Origin: Serratia nevei
GTDB taxonomy: Bacteria; Pseudomonadota; Gammaproteobacteria; Enterobacterales; Enterobacteriaceae
Length of the DNA: 64,000 nucleotides
Direction of reading: 5' to 3'
Assembly: GCF_037948395.1 (NCBI RefSeq)
Contig: NZ_CP149940.1
Coordinates: forward strand, 3,844,001 to 3,908,000
The notes below the pieces were generated by a model. The model had not been told where the DNA came from. It saw nothing but the letters and a program-made list of their open reading frames with translations, and made no database searches. The position numbers and the translations under genes were made by a program. This document shows, piece by piece, positions 8,385 to 17,825 of the stretch. Each line of letters begins with the position of its first letter. Positions within the stretch are counted from its first letter, which is position 1.

Positions 8385-11300
8385 ATGGCCAATTTTTTTA
8401 TTGATCGCCCGATTTTTGCCTGGGTGCTGGCAATTATTCTTTGCCTGACCGGGGCGTTGGCGATTTCTTCCCTACCGGTAGAACAATACCCGAATTTGGC
8501 GCCGCCGAACGTGCGCATCAGCGCAACTTACCCAGGTGCTTCGGCGCAAACGCTGGAAAACACCGTTACCCAAATCATTGAACAGAATATGACCGGCCTC
8601 GACAACATGATGTATATGTCGTCGCAGAGCACCAATACCGGCCAGGCCACCGTCACGCTGACGTTCGAAGCCGGCACCGATCCCAACGAGGCGATGCAGC
8701 AGGTGCAAAACCAGCTGCAGGCGGCGATCAAACGTCTGCCGCAGGCGGTGCAGAATCAGGGAGTCACGGTGTCGAAATCCGGCGACACCACGCTGATGAT
8801 GGTGGCGTTCGTCTCCACCGACAACAGCATGGACAAGCAGGACATCGCCGATTACATCGTCTCCAACCTGCAGGATCCGCTCAGCCGCATCAACGGCGTC
8901 GGCAGCATGGACGTGTACGGCTCGCAATACGCCATGCGCATCTGGCTCGATCCCAACAAGCTCAACAGCTACCAGCTCACGACCCAGGACGTGGTCAAGG
9001 CCATTCAGTCGCAGAACGCCCAGGTGGCAGTCGGCCAGCTGGGCGGCACGCCGTCGGTCGACAAACAGGCGCTGAACGCCACCATCAACGCCCAGTCGCA
9101 GCTCCAGACGCCGGAACAGTTCCGCCAGATCACGCTGCGGGTCAATCAGGACGGCTCGCTGGTGACGCTGGGCAACGTCGCCACCGTCGAACTGGGCGGC
9201 GAGAATTACAACTACCTCAGCCGCTACAACGGCATGCAGGCCGCTGGCATGAACATCAAGCTGGCCTCCGGCGCCAACGAACTGCAGACCGACCAGCTGG
9301 TGAAGGACAAGATCGCCGAGCTGTCGCAGTACTTCCCACACGGGCTGGAGGCCAAGGTGGCCTATGAAACCACCCCGTTCGTCAAAGCCTCGATCAAGGA
9401 CGTGGTGAAAACGCTGCTGGAAGCCATCCTGCTGGTGTTCCTGGTGATGTACCTGTTCCTGCAGAACTTCCGCGCCACGCTGATCCCCACCATCGCCGTG
9501 CCGGTCGTGCTGATGGGCACCTTCGCCATCCTTTCCGCCTGCGGCTTCAGTATCAATACCCTCACCATGTTCGCCATGGTGCTGGCGATCGGCCTGCTGG
9601 TGGACGACGCCATCGTGGTGGTGGAAAACGTCGAACGCGTGATGAGCGAGGAAGGCCTGCCACCGCGTGAGGCCACGCGCAAATCCATGGGGCAAATCCA
9701 GAGCGCGCTGGTCGGCATCGCGCTGGTGCTGTCGGCGGTATTTGTGCCGATGGCGTTCTTCGGTGGCACCACCGGCGCCATCTATCGCCAGTTCTCCATT
9801 ACCATCGTCTCCGCCATGGTATTGTCAGTGCTGGTGGCGATGATCCTGACCCCGGCCCTGTGCGCCACGCTGCTCAAACCGATCGCCAAGGGGCACCATC
9901 ACGGCAAGCGCGGCTTCTTCGGCTGGTTCAACCGCATGTTCAACCGCAACGCCGAACGCTATGAGCGCGGCGTGGGGCGGATCCTGCACGCCAGCGGCCG
10001 CTACATGGTGATTTATCTGCTGTTGCTCGGCGGCATGGCGCTGCTGTTCATCAAGCTGCCGACCTCGTTTCTGCCGCAGGAAGACCGCGGTATCTTCACC
10101 GTACAGGTGCAACTGCCGGCGGGCTCCACCCTGCAGCAAACCTCTAAGGTGGTGGAAAAGGTCGAGCAGTACTTCCTGACCGAAGAGAAACAGGATGTGG
10201 TGTCGGTGTTCGCCATCATCGGCTCCGGCCCGGGCGGCAACGGCCAGAACGTGGCGCGCCTGTTCGTGCGATTGAAAGACTGGGATCTGCGCACCTCGGG
10301 CGCCAACAGTTCGTTCGACATCATCGATCGCGCCACGCTGGCATTCAACAAGATTAACGAAGCGCGGGTGATCGCCAGCAGCCCGCCGGCGATCACCGGC
10401 CTCGGCAACTCCTCCGGCTTCGATATGGAGTTGGAAGACCACGCCGGGCTCGGCCACGCCAAGCTGATGGCGGCGCGCGATCAGCTGCTGCAGCTGGCCG
10501 GGCAAAACCCGCTGCTGTCGCGCGTGCGCCACAACGGCCTGGACGACAGCCCGCAGCTGCAAATCGATATCGATCAGCGCAAGGCCCAGGCGCTGGGCGT
10601 GTCTATCGACGACATCAACAACACCCTCTCCACCGCTTGGGGCTCGACCTACGTCAACGACTTCGTCGACCGCGGCCGGGTGAAAAAAGTCTACGTGCAG
10701 GCCGCGGCGCCGTTCCGCATGCTGCCGGATGACATCAACAAATGGTATGTACGCAACAGCGCAGGCGGCATGGTGCCGTTCTCGGCCTTCGCCACCTCAC
10801 ACTGGGAGTACGGCTCGCCGCGGCTGGAGCGCTATAACGGCAGCTCGGCGCTGGAGATCGTCGGCGAGGCGGCCAACGGTGTCAGCACCGGCACTGCCAT
10901 GGCGGAAATGGAGAAACTGGTCAGCCAACTGCCGACCGGCTTTGGCCTGGAATGGACCGCGATGTCCTATCAGGAACGGCTGTCCGGCTCGCAGGCGCCG
11001 GCGCTGTACGCCATCTCGCTGCTGGTGGTGTTCCTGTGCCTGGCGGCGCTGTATGAGAGCTGGTCGATCCCGTTCTCGGTGATGCTGGTGGTGCCGCTGG
11101 GGGTGATCGGCGCGGTCGCCGCCACCTGGCTGCGCGGCCTGGAGAACGACGTTTATTTCCAGGTTGGCCTGCTGACCATCATTGGGCTGTCGGCGAAAAA
11201 CGCCATTCTGATCGTCGAGTTCGCCAATGAGCTGAACCATAAAGGGCAGGATCTGATGTCCGCCACGCTCGATGCGTCACGCATGCGTCTGCGGCCGATC

Positions 11301-11522
11301 CTGATGACCTCGCTGGCGTTTATCTTCGGCGTGCTGCCGATGGCCACCAGCAGCGGCGCCGGTTCCGGCAGCCAGCATGCGGTCGGCACCGGGGTCATGG
11401 GCGGCATGATCTCCGCCACCCTGCTGGCCATTTTCTTCGTGCCGCTGTTCTTCGTACTGGTGCGCCGCCGTTTCCCGGGTAAAGCGCATCCGGCAGGCAA
11501 TACGACGGCCGCCGGGGACTGA
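8385..11522 (+). CDS. acrD: RND multidrug efflux pump AcrD
   Basis: Inner-membrane proton-driven RND transporter of 1045 residues. In E. coli AcrD exports aminoglycosides and other amphiphiles with AcrA and TolC. Visible features are [17 protein letters not shown] (TM1), two large periplasmic loops, the TM4 proton-relay pair in [18 protein letters not shown], and the second TM block with [15 protein letters not shown]. The protein agrees with E. coli AcrD over its whole length (for example [14 protein letters not shown] and [19 protein letters not shown]). No acrA-type adaptor gene is adjacent, as expected for AcrD, which borrows AcrA. The gene lies between narQP and ypfM, the E. coli order. 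A BaeR-like box precedes it and a hairpin terminator follows. Confidence 0.95.
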   Translation: MANFFIDRPIFAWVLAIILCLTGALAISSLPVEQYPNLAPPNVRISATYPGASAQTLENTVTQIIEQNMTGLDNMMYMSSQSTNTGQATVTLTFEAGTDPNEAMQQVQNQLQAAIKRLPQAVQNQGVTVSKSGDTTLMMVAFVSTDNSMDKQDIADYIVSNLQDPLSRINGVGSMDVYGSQYAMRIWLDPNKLNSYQLTTQDVVKAIQSQNAQVAVGQLGGTPSVDKQALNATINAQSQLQTPEQFRQITLRVNQDGSLVTLGNVATVELGGENYNYLSRYNGMQAAGMNIKLASGANELQTDQLVKDKIAELSQYFPHGLEAKVAYETTPFVKASIKDVVKTLLEAILLVFLVMYLFLQNFRATLIPTIAVPVVLMGTFAILSACGFSINTLTMFAMVLAIGLLVDDAIVVVENVERVMSEEGLPPREATRKSMGQIQSALVGIALVLSAVFVPMAFFGGTTGAIYRQFSITIVSAMVLSVLVAMILTPALCATLLKPIAKGHHHGKRGFFGWFNRMFNRNAERYERGVGRILHASGRYMVIYLLLLGGMALLFIKLPTSFLPQEDRGIFTVQVQLPAGSTLQQTSKVVEKVEQYFLTEEKQDVVSVFAIIGSGPGGNGQNVARLFVRLKDWDLRTSGANSSFDIIDRATLAFNKINEARVIASSPPAITGLGNSSGFDMELEDHAGLGHAKLMAARDQLLQLAGQNPLLSRVRHNGLDDSPQLQIDIDQRKAQALGVSIDDINNTLSTAWGSTYVNDFVDRGRVKKVYVQAAAPFRMLPDDINKWYVRNSAGGMVPFSAFATSHWEYGSPRLERYNGSSALEIVGEAANGVSTGTAMAEMEKLVSQLPTGFGLEWTAMSYQERLSGSQAPALYAISLLVVFLCLAALYESWSIPFSVMLVVPLGVIGAVAATWLRGLENDVYFQVGLLTIIGLSAKNAILIVEFANELNHKGQDLMSATLDASRMRLRPILMTSLAFIFGVLPMATSSGAGSGSQHAVGTGVMGGMISATLLAIFFVPLFFVLVRRRFPGKAHPAGNTTAAGD

Positions 11523-11536
11523 CCCGCGGGATATAA

Positions 11537-11571
11537 AAAAAGCAGCGTCGGGTGAACCGATGCTGCTTTAT
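11537..11571 (+). terminator. Terminator after acrD
   Basis: AAAGCAGC-G-TCGG and CCGA-T-GCTGCTTT form a stem with a GTGAA loop, with an A-tract before and a T-rich end after. It also faces the convergent ypfM. Confidence 0.8.
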
Positions 11572-11649
11572 TTCGAACGATAATCTCGTTCCCAAGGTGT
11601 TTCAGTGACGCTCCAATGACTCAACCTTGCCATCTGCTTCAACGCTGTG

Positions 11650-11709
11650 TCAGTTGCCCAACATCTCATCAATGAAGTCTTTCCAGTTTCCTAATTCACG
11701 ATCAACCAT
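11650..11709 (-). CDS. ypfM: Miniprotein YpfM (19 residues)
   Basis: The reverse strand encodes MVDRELGNWKDFIDEMLGN followed by TGA. This matches the E. coli YpfM miniprotein (MIERELGNWKDFIEVMLRK, from memory) at 13 of 19 positions and lies in the same place beside acrD. A GAGG motif lies 12 bases before the ATG, a little far. YpfM was found in E. coli as a small expressed protein of unknown function. Its retention with mostly conservative changes in a diverged genome argues that it is translated and selected. The gene is convergent with acrD and is easily missed because of its length. Confidence 0.85.
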   Translation of the reverse strand: MVDRELGNWKDFIDEMLGN

Positions 11710-11925
11710 AATACTTTACAACCTCAATTATTTGACGAAGCGGATTCTACGCCTGTTTTTTGACCATGTGAAGGGAAACGGGAACGATGCCGGGCCCGGA
11801 AACCGGGGTTAGCGCACATTTTCGTATTTATCTGATCAATACTCAGTGCAGCTATTCCCTTGTGATATCAATTTCTCCACGATAGCGTGTAAAAGGTATA
11901 AAAATACGCCAATGGAGCGCCGATC

Positions 11926-12405
11926 ATGTCCACCTCTTTGTCTCTTTCACAGCTGAAAACGCAGGGCCGCTATCAGGAAGCCACTGCACTGGCGCTACGG
12001 CAGCTGGCAGCAGAACCGGAAGCGGCGATGCTGCACTTTCAGCTGGCCTGCCTGTATGACGTACAGGGTCTGGAGCAACAGGCCATTCCCTGCTATCTCG
12101 CGGCGCTGGCCCGCGATTTGCCGTCCGCCCAGCGCCGCGAGGCCTGGCTGGGCCTCGGCAGCACCTACCGCGCCCTGGGAGAATACCCGGCTTCGCTACG
12201 GGCTTTCGACGATGGCCTGACCGAGTTCCCGCAGGCCAACGAGCTGATGCTGTTTCGCGCTATGGCGCTGTACAACCTGGGCGAAAATAAACGGGCCGTG
12301 GCCGATCTGTTGTTGCTGTTGGCGGACACCTCGTCAGACCCCAACATCCGCGGCTATCAGCGCGCCATTCGGCACTATGCCGCCGATCTCAATCTTATTG
12401 GTTAG
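11926..12405 (+). CDS. Small tetratricopeptide-repeat protein
   Basis: A 159-residue all-helical protein. Residues 9-130 form three to four TPR units (QGRYQEATALALRQLAAEPEAA; HFQLACLYDVQGLEQQAIPCYLAAL; AWLGLGSTYRALGEYPASLRAFDDGL; FRAMALYNLGENKRAVADLL), as in the TPR_5 family. There is no signal peptide, so it is probably a cytosolic protein-interaction module. ATG at 11926 has GGAGCG 6 bases upstream. The stop is 9 bases before an acetyltransferase gene on the same strand, so the two are likely cotranscribed. Partner and process are unknown. No E. coli gene occupies this place between ypfM and yffB. Confidence 0.82.
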   Translation: MSTSLSLSQLKTQGRYQEATALALRQLAAEPEAAMLHFQLACLYDVQGLEQQAIPCYLAALARDLPSAQRREAWLGLGSTYRALGEYPASLRAFDDGLTEFPQANELMLFRAMALYNLGENKRAVADLLLLLADTSSDPNIRGYQRAIRHYAADLNLIG

Positions 12406-12414
12406 AGGAAAACG

Positions 12415-12846
12415 ATGGAAATTGTCACCGATCTGAACCGCCGCGCCATCGACTGGCAGCGGCTGTGCGAATTGCTGGAGGCAGCCGGACTGGGCAAGCG
12501 CGATCCGCACACCCTGCGGCGCGTTTACCAACACAGCCAGTTTTGCTATTGGGGGTTTATCGGCGACGAGCTGATCGCCACCGCGCACGCCATCAGCGAT
12601 CTGACCTCGGTCGCCTACCTGGCCGACGTGGCGATCGATCCGCGCTTTCAGGGACAGGGATTGGGGCGCCGGTTGATGGATCGGGTGATGCAAGACCTGG
12701 CGCCGCTCGGCAAGATTTTCATCTATTCCGTCCCGGAAAAGCTGGCCTTTTATAAAAAGTACGGCTTTCACGATTTGACCACCGGCATGGTGTATGCGGA
12801 CGGCGCCTCCCTGCAGCGCCTGCAACAGGGAGGCTACGTGCGTTAA
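12415..12846 (+). CDS. GNAT-family N-acetyltransferase
   Basis: A 143-residue single-domain GNAT fold. Motif A is VAIDPRFQGQGLGRRLMD, with the Q-x-x-G-x-G acetyl-CoA pyrophosphate loop at about 84-91. Motif B-like KLAFYKKYGFHDL follows near the end. The substrate cannot be read from sequence. An AGAGGA site precedes ATG at 12415, and the gene is 9 bases behind the TPR gene with the same orientation, so a two-gene operon is likely. It converges on another GNAT gene ending 8 bases away, but the two proteins are too different to be a recent duplication. Confidence 0.85.
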   Translation: MEIVTDLNRRAIDWQRLCELLEAAGLGKRDPHTLRRVYQHSQFCYWGFIGDELIATAHAISDLTSVAYLADVAIDPRFQGQGLGRRLMDRVMQDLAPLGKIFIYSVPEKLAFYKKYGFHDLTTGMVYADGASLQRLQQGGYVR

Positions 12847-12853
12847 ACGCGCT

Positions 12854-13279
12854 TCACAGGGTTTTGCTCATAAAGATACGGCTAGTCCCCGGCGGCAAGC
12901 AAGGCACTTCGCCCATACGTTGCCAGCCATGCCGTTGATAAAAGTCCGGCGCCTGAAAGCTGATGGTGTACAACACGGCGGAAAGGCAACCGCGCCGGCG
13001 ACCTTCCTGTTCGAAGCGGCGCAACAGTTCGCTGCCCAGCCCCGCGCCGCGCAGCGCTTCCGGCAGATAAAAGAGATCGAGAAACAGCAGCCCTAACGAT
13101 GAACGCCCGGTAATTCCCCCCAGAACCTCCCCACTGTCGGGATCTTTTACCACCACCGCCAGCGGCAGACGATCGCCGTAGCCGATCTGTTGATCATTAA
13201 AGCGGTCCAACCCCTCCGCAATACAAGACGTTATTTCCGGCGTTACCCGATCGGAAATTTCGATATGACATTCTTTCAC
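12854..13279 (-). CDS. GNAT-family N-acetyltransferase
   Basis: GNAT protein of about 141 residues. The acetyl-CoA motif is LDLFYLPEALRGAGLGSELLRRFE, followed by FYQRHGWQRMGEV. GTG at 13279 is preferred as start because CGGAGAG lies 6 bases upstream; the upstream in-frame TTG at 13297 has no such site. The substrate is unknown. It points towards the previous acetyltransferase gene, with 8 bases between their stop codons and no hairpin. Upstream lies a 529-base AT-rich gap. Confidence 0.82.
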   Translation of the reverse strand: MKECHIEISDRVTPEITSCIAEGLDRFNDQQIGYGDRLPLAVVVKDPDSGEVLGGITGRSSLGLLFLDLFYLPEALRGAGLGSELLRRFEQEGRRRGCLSAVLYTISFQAPDFYQRHGWQRMGEVPCLPPGTSRIFMSKTL

Positions 13280-13808
13280 GCCAGCTCTCCGTATCAACCG
13301 CCCACATTACGCGCTGTTCGTCGCTCAAAACATCGCATTTTCTTTGTTTAGATTTATCTTTATCTCAATTTTAAACCGAATTTCCGCATAAACTCATAGA
13401 CTGTCTTTCCACCGTTCAAAATAAAATCGCCATCGCGGCAAGAAAACAAGAAATATCTTAGTTATTAACCCATTAACGAAATCAGCCACGCTACAAGTAT
13501 CGATAAAAACGATCGAATTTACTTTTGTGATAGGTGATATCTATGTTAATTCCTTTTAATAACCTGAGTATTAATAGAGGATTTCTATTCTATTAAACCG
13601 TCTCCGGCCAAAGGGCCGGCTAAAAAGCAGATTTACTCTTTATAAATCATGTTAGTATATGAGACTTTCCTTATTTGCCGCCGCCGAGAGAGGGCTTCTG
13701 CCTACGCGACAAGATAAGTTCAATGTGAAATTATTTAGATTGTTTCTTTTTTTATGTTTTAAGATATCGATCCTCACCGGGAAATAGAAAGTAAAGGACT
13801 ATAATAAA
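13280..13808. other. AT-rich intergenic region, no gene seen
   Basis: This 529-base stretch is much richer in A and T than its surroundings and has no convincing reading frame on either strand. A GC-rich inverted repeat CCGGCC-AAA-GGGCCGG near 13605-13620 is its only strong local fold. It probably carries the promoter region of the LuxR-type gene that follows. Low GC makes it a candidate H-NS target or recently acquired DNA. Confidence 0.6.
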
Positions 13809-14360
13809 ATGGAAATTGATATTTTCAGCGATTGTGCCTATACCAGCGTCGGCATCCGACAACTCATTAAGCAAACCTGGGCGGAAAAACGCGCACCGGC
13901 CGGCTTTAGCCGCAAAAGAGTCTGCTTCATCGATGTCACCATCGCCAATTTTGAAGCGCGTTACCGCGATGAATATGCCAACCCCAACACCTACAAAATA
14001 GTCATTATCACTGACTGCCCGCATGAAATGGTGATTGTCGACAGAAAGACCATTATATTATCAAACCTTATATCATTGAGCCGTTTTAGCCACCTGATCG
14101 GCGACTTATATAAACGTTACAGCCACTATACCGAGCCGCCGCAACTGTCCCAGCGTGAGTCACTTTTCCTCTCGGAATGGTCGACGGGAAAATCGCTGGC
14201 CGATATCAGCAGTGCCATGAATATCAGAAATAAAACCGCCAATCATTACAAGTCACGAATAATGAAAAAACTCGGCGCCAGCCGGATAAAACCGCTATTG
14301 CACATTACCCGCGTGCGCTGTTTAACCGATCGTTTAAACATAAGAATAAATAAAGAGTAA
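13809..14360 (+). CDS. LuxR/RcsA-type transcriptional regulator
   Basis: A 183-residue DNA-binding protein. The N-terminal 110 residues form an undefined alpha/beta domain (starts MEIDIFSDCAYTSVGIRQL). The C-terminal LuxR-type helix-turn-helix runs LSQRESLFLSEWSTGKSLADI through MNIRNKTANHYKSRIMKKLGAS, at about 117-165. No conserved receiver aspartate is visible, so it is probably not a phosphorylated response regulator; it resembles RcsA/BglJ-like auxiliary regulators in size and layout. AAAGGA precedes the ATG. The gene is AT-richer than its neighbours and has a long AT-rich upstream region, suggesting horizontal acquisition. Targets are unknown. Confidence 0.8.
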   Translation: MEIDIFSDCAYTSVGIRQLIKQTWAEKRAPAGFSRKRVCFIDVTIANFEARYRDEYANPNTYKIVIITDCPHEMVIVDRKTIILSNLISLSRFSHLIGDLYKRYSHYTEPPQLSQRESLFLSEWSTGKSLADISSAMNIRNKTANHYKSRIMKKLGASRIKPLLHITRVRCLTDRLNIRINKE

Positions 14361-14395
14361 CGCCCTCTTCTTCAGATTCGCATTTGCGGCTGAAC

Positions 14396-14436
14396 GCCTT
14401 CGCCGGCATCTCTTCGAGAGCACCGCCGGCGAAGGC
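14396..14436 (+). repeat. Long intergenic inverted repeat
   Basis: Perfect 12-bp arms GCCTTCGCCGGC (14396-14407) and GCCGGCGAAGGC (14425-14436) enclose an inner CTCT-TCG-AGAG hairpin. There is no T-tract, so it is not a standard terminator. It lies 36 bases after the LuxR-type gene and 180 bases before yffB. Confidence 0.6.
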
Positions 14437-14615
14437 CGCCGCTCCGCCACGTTGCCTCTCCCTCTCCCAGGCACCCAATCGCACCTCGCCCGCATCGTTG
14501 TCTGGATCTCGCCGCCGCTTTACTGGCATTATCTCTGCTATCGCCGGGCGGCGAGAGGGCCAAAGATCGCGCCCGCCGCTCAGTATCGACTCGACGAGAC
14601 AGGTAGCTTTACGCC

Positions 14616-15002
14616 ATGGCAAACAAACCGCAACAGACAACGCTGACGATGTACGGCATCAAAAACTGCGACACCATCAAAAAAGCCCGCCGCTGGCTGG
14701 AAGATCAGGGCGTGGCCTATCATTTTCACGACTACCGCGCCGACGGCCTGACCGAACAGCAGCTGCGCGGTTTTATCGCGCAACTGGGTTGGGAGCCGCT
14801 GCTCAATACTCGTGGCACCACCTGGCGCAAGCTGGATGAAGCGCAACGCAACGCCTGCGATAACGCCGACGCCGCCATCGCGCTGATGCTGGCGCAGCCG
14901 GCGATCATCAAACGCCCGCTGCTGGACGACGGCAACGGCCACGCCCTGCTCGGTTTCAACGCCGACGCTTACCAGCAATTTATCGCCGAGGTCGCCGTAT
15001 GA
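14616..15002 (+). CDS. yffB: ArsC/Spx-family protein YffB
   Basis: A 128-residue thioredoxin-fold protein of the arsenate-reductase-related Spx/MgsR group. The [17 protein letters not shown] segment carries the single N-terminal cysteine. [25 protein letters not shown] and IKRPLLDDG complete the family pattern. E. coli YffB lacks arsenate reductase activity and has been linked to glutathione-dependent thiol chemistry; the true role is unclear. ATG at 14616 adds about 10 residues relative to E. coli, and an in-frame ATG at 14649 is an alternative. The stop overlaps the dapE start by 4 bases (ATGA), so translation is coupled as in E. coli. Confidence 0.92.
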   Translation: MANKPQQTTLTMYGIKNCDTIKKARRWLEDQGVAYHFHDYRADGLTEQQLRGFIAQLGWEPLLNTRGTTWRKLDEAQRNACDNADAAIALMLAQPAIIKRPLLDDGNGHALLGFNADAYQQFIAEVAV

Positions 15003-16126
15003 CTTGCCCGGTTATCGAACTGGCCCAGCAGCTGATTAAACGCCCTTCCCTCAGCCCAAATGACGAAGGCTGCCAGCAGCTGATGATCGATCGCCTGCTG
15101 GCGATCGGTTTCACCGTCGAGGCGATGGACTTCGAAGACACCCAAAACTTCTGGGCCTGGCGCGGCGAAGGGCAAACCCTGGCGTTTGCCGGGCATACCG
15201 ACGTGGTGCCGACCGGCGATGAAAAGCGTTGGGATAACCCGCCGTTTGAACCGGCGATCCGCGACGGCATGCTGTATGGCCGAGGTGCGGCAGACATGAA
15301 AGGCTCGTTGGCCGCGATGGTGGTGGCCGCAGAGCGCTTTGTCGCCGCCAACCCGAATCACCAGGGCCGCCTGGCTTTTCTGATCACCTCCGACGAAGAG
15401 GCCAGCGCCACCCACGGCACGGTTAAAGTGGTCGAAACGCTGATGGCGCGCAATGAGCGCCTGGATTACTGCCTGGTCGGCGAGCCGTCCAGCACCGAGC
15501 GCGTCGGCGACGTGGTGAAAAACGGCCGACGCGGCTCCATCACCGCCAACCTGCACATTCACGGCGTGCAGGGGCACGTCGCCTATCCGCACCTGGCCGA
15601 CAACCCGGTGCACCGTGCCATGCCGGCGCTGAATGAACTGGTGGCGATCGAATGGGATCGCGGCAACGAGTTCTTCCCGCCGACCAGCATGCAGATCGCC
15701 AACGTGCAGGCCGGTACCGGCAGCAACAACGTGATCCCAGGCGATCTTTACGTGCAGTTCAACTTCCGTTTCAGCACCGAACTCACCGATGCGATGATCA
15801 AGCAGCGCGTGGAAGAGCTGCTGGAACGCCACCAGTTGAATTACAGCATCGAGTGGCGGCTGTCCGGCCAACCGTTCCTCACCTCGCGCGGCGCGCTGGT
15901 GGATGCGGTGGTCAACGCCGTCGAGCACTATTCTGAACTGACGCCGCAGCTGCTGACCACCGGCGGCACCTCCGACGGCCGCTTCATCGCGCAGATGGGC
16001 GCGCAGGTGGTGGAACTGGGGCCGGTCAACGCCACCATCCACAAGGTCAACGAATGTGTCAACGCCGCGGATCTGCAGCTGCTGAGCCGCATGTATCAAC
16101 GCATCATGGAGCAATTGGTCGCATGA
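14999..16126 (+). CDS. dapE: Succinyl-diaminopimelate desuccinylase
   Basis: M20-family zinc hydrolase of 375 residues. It removes succinate from N-succinyl-LL-diaminopimelate in lysine and peptidoglycan precursor synthesis. Metal-site motifs are visible: FAGHTDVVP (H66, D68), [26 protein letters not shown] (catalytic and metal glutamates), CLVGEPSS, and the late [10 protein letters not shown] with [12 protein letters not shown]. Length matches E. coli DapE. It overlaps both neighbours by 4 bases (yffB upstream, M15 peptidase downstream), indicating an operon. dapA lies elsewhere in this window on the opposite strand. Confidence 0.97.
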   Translation: MTCPVIELAQQLIKRPSLSPNDEGCQQLMIDRLLAIGFTVEAMDFEDTQNFWAWRGEGQTLAFAGHTDVVPTGDEKRWDNPPFEPAIRDGMLYGRGAADMKGSLAAMVVAAERFVAANPNHQGRLAFLITSDEEASATHGTVKVVETLMARNERLDYCLVGEPSSTERVGDVVKNGRRGSITANLHIHGVQGHVAYPHLADNPVHRAMPALNELVAIEWDRGNEFFPPTSMQIANVQAGTGSNNVIPGDLYVQFNFRFSTELTDAMIKQRVEELLERHQLNYSIEWRLSGQPFLTSRGALVDAVVNAVEHYSELTPQLLTTGGTSDGRFIAQMGAQVVELGPVNATIHKVNECVNAADLQLLSRMYQRIMEQLVA

Positions 16127-16797
16127 TCAACGCAGAGATGCTCACCGGCCGCTCAACCGAACACCTGGCGCCGCTGAGCGGGAACCACCGGTTGCAGCCG
16201 CAGGCGGTCAACGCCTTTCTGGCGATGCAGCAGGCGGCGCGTGAGGCGGGATTCGATCTCCAGCCCGCCAGCACCTTCCGCGATTTCGACCGGCAGTTGG
16301 CTATCTGGAATGGCAAATTCTGCGGCCAGCGGCCAGTATTAGATAAGGACAGCCGCCCGATAGACGTTGCGCCGCTGTCCGCCGCCGAGCGCTGTGAGGC
16401 GATCCTGCGCTGGTCGGCCCTGCCGGGCGCCAGCCGCCATCACTGGGGCAGCGATCTCGACGTGTATGACCCGTCGCTGCTGCCGGAAGGGCAAAAGCTG
16501 CAGCTGGAGCCGTGGGAATATGAAGAAGGCGGTTACTTTGCGCCGCTCAACCAGTGGCTGACGGCGCATATGGCCGAGTTCGGTTTCTATCGCCCCTTTA
16601 CCGAAGACAGCGGCGGCGTGGCGGTAGAGCCGTGGCATCTGAGCTACCGGCCGCTGGCGCAAGAAGCCGAGCATTTACTGACCCCGGCGCTGTTGCTGGC
16701 GGCCTGGCAAGATAGGGAGGTCGCCGGTGCCGAATGGCTCGAACGCCATCTGCCATCGATTTTTTCGCGTTTTATACGCAGTGAAGGAAAGGAGTAG
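16123..16797 (+). CDS. M15-family D-alanyl-D-alanine carboxypeptidase (VanY-like)
   Basis: A 224-residue zinc peptidase of the M15B/VanY group, which trims D-alanine from peptidoglycan stem peptides. Zinc ligand motifs are [13 protein letters not shown] (H and D in HxxxxxxD spacing) and EPWHLSYR (the ExxH pair). [18 protein letters not shown] is also typical of this family. No clear signal peptide is seen, so the route to the envelope is uncertain. The start is ATG at 16123, overlapping the dapE stop by 4 bases. ypfN begins 2 bases after its stop. E. coli has no such gene between dapE and ypfN, but a wall peptidase coupled to diaminopimelate synthesis makes metabolic sense. Confidence 0.87.
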   Translation: MINAEMLTGRSTEHLAPLSGNHRLQPQAVNAFLAMQQAAREAGFDLQPASTFRDFDRQLAIWNGKFCGQRPVLDKDSRPIDVAPLSAAERCEAILRWSALPGASRHHWGSDLDVYDPSLLPEGQKLQLEPWEYEEGGYFAPLNQWLTAHMAEFGFYRPFTEDSGGVAVEPWHLSYRPLAQEAEHLLTPALLLAAWQDREVAGAEWLERHLPSIFSRFIRSEGKE

Positions 16798-16799
16798 CT

Positions 16800-16985
16800 A
16801 TGCAATGGTTAGCTGATTACTGGTGGATTATCCTGCTGGTTCTGGTGGGAATGGTCGTCAGCGGCATTAAGGAACTGCGCCGCGTCGACGTGAAAAGCTA
16901 TCTGGCCAACAAGCCGGAGATACCGCCGCACCGCGACAACAACGCCCAGTGGGATGACGAAGACGACTGGCCGAAAAAGAAATGA
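16800..16985 (+). CDS. ypfN: UPF0370 small membrane protein YpfN
   Basis: A 61-residue protein with one N-terminal membrane helix ([18 protein letters not shown]) and a polar tail with the family signature [11 protein letters not shown] and an acidic [11 protein letters not shown] end. It matches E. coli YpfN in sequence and in position after dapE. Function is unknown. It is the last gene of the yffB-dapE-M15-ypfN operon, 2 bases after the peptidase, with GGAAAGGAG overlapping the end of that gene as its ribosome-binding site. A terminator follows. Confidence 0.94.
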   Translation: MQWLADYWWIILLVLVGMVVSGIKELRRVDVKSYLANKPEIPPHRDNNAQWDDEDDWPKKK

Positions 16986-16988
16986 CAT

Positions 16989-17017
16989 CAGGGCGCTCAT
17001 CGGCGCCCTGAATTTTT
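16989..17017 (+). terminator. Terminator between ypfN and ypfH
   Basis: CAGGGCGC and GCGCCCTG form an 8-bp hairpin followed by AATTTTT. It lies between convergent genes. Confidence 0.82.
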
Positions 17018-17705
17018 AGCGAAAGGCGATCAGCTCGCCGCGCTTGCCGGACAATGCCTCGTCCCAGTAGCGCTGCGGCACATAATAATGCAGCCTTTCC
17101 AGCGCGGCGTTCATCATGCCCTGGTTGATTGCGTGCCCGACGTTTTCCTCCACGTCCAGCGTAAAATCGGCGCCGCCGGCCCGTAGCGCTTCTGCCGCCG
17201 CGTGAGCGTGTTGCACCGCGATCACCGCGTCCTCTTCACCGTGGATCAAATGCACCACGCTGTCGCCGAAAGCCTGCTCAGGCAGCTGGGCGAAACGCCC
17301 GCTGAACGCGACCACGCGCCCGGCCAGCCGGGTTTCCGCTTTTAACGCCTCAAGCGCCATGATCGCCCCCTGCGAGAACCCCACCAGCGCCGTGCCGGCA
17401 TAGCCTACGCCGCTCAGCTGCTGCCAATGGCGCACCACCGCCACAAACTGCGGCATTACTTCTGCGATGCGGGCCGCGCGGTTCTCTTCGGTCACGTCCT
17501 GCACCGAAAACCACTGGCGCCCGGCGCCGTTGCCGAACGCTTCGGGACCTCCGATGCTCACCACCTGTGCCTGAGGAAAGTCTTTGGCGAAGTAGCTGCC
17601 GATCTCCCCCATCGCCACCGGGTTGTCGCCGACACCGTGAAACAGCAAGATCAGCTGCGCCGCCGGGGTCGCCGGGCTTTGGACAACGAAATGCTCATGT
17701 TTCAT
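17016..17705 (-). CDS. ypfH: Alpha/beta-hydrolase (esterase) YpfH
   Basis: A 229-residue cytosolic esterase of the phospholipase/carboxylesterase family (Abhydrolase_2). The nucleophile elbow GFSQGA carries the serine. LILLFHGVGDNP forms the oxyanion region, GEEDAVIAV contains the likely acid, and VGHAIN the histidine. E. coli YpfH has weak esterase activity on short acyl chains; its natural substrate is not known. AAGGAG lies 6 bases before ATG at 17705. Upstream on the same strand is tmcA, but about 115 bases separate them, so an independent promoter is likely. Confidence 0.92.
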   Translation of the reverse strand: MKHEHFVVQSPATPAAQLILLFHGVGDNPVAMGEIGSYFAKDFPQAQVVSIGGPEAFGNGAGRQWFSVQDVTEENRAARIAEVMPQFVAVVRHWQQLSGVGYAGTALVGFSQGAIMALEALKAETRLAGRVVAFSGRFAQLPEQAFGDSVVHLIHGEEDAVIAVQHAHAAAEALRAGGADFTLDVEENVGHAINQGMMNAALERLHYYVPQRYWDEALSGKRGELIAFR

Positions 17706-17825
17706 CGATGACTCCTTAATAGTAACCCAACCTGGTGCGGCGACAGTCGTCGCCTCACCGCTGACAGTGACTATACGCCGTTGAGAAATCGGGAAAATCG
17801 GGTTTTATTGAGCGAGTTATTCAAT

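Noticed and set aside
8472..9695. 407-codon open frame antisense to acrD
   Set aside because: It is a shadow of the GC-rich acrD frame: low-complexity His/Gln/Arg/Asp content, no ribosome-binding site, no recognisable domain.
11627..11812. Forward 61-codon frame in the acrD downstream region
   Set aside because: The opposite strand holds the conserved ypfM; this frame has no ribosome-binding site or homology.
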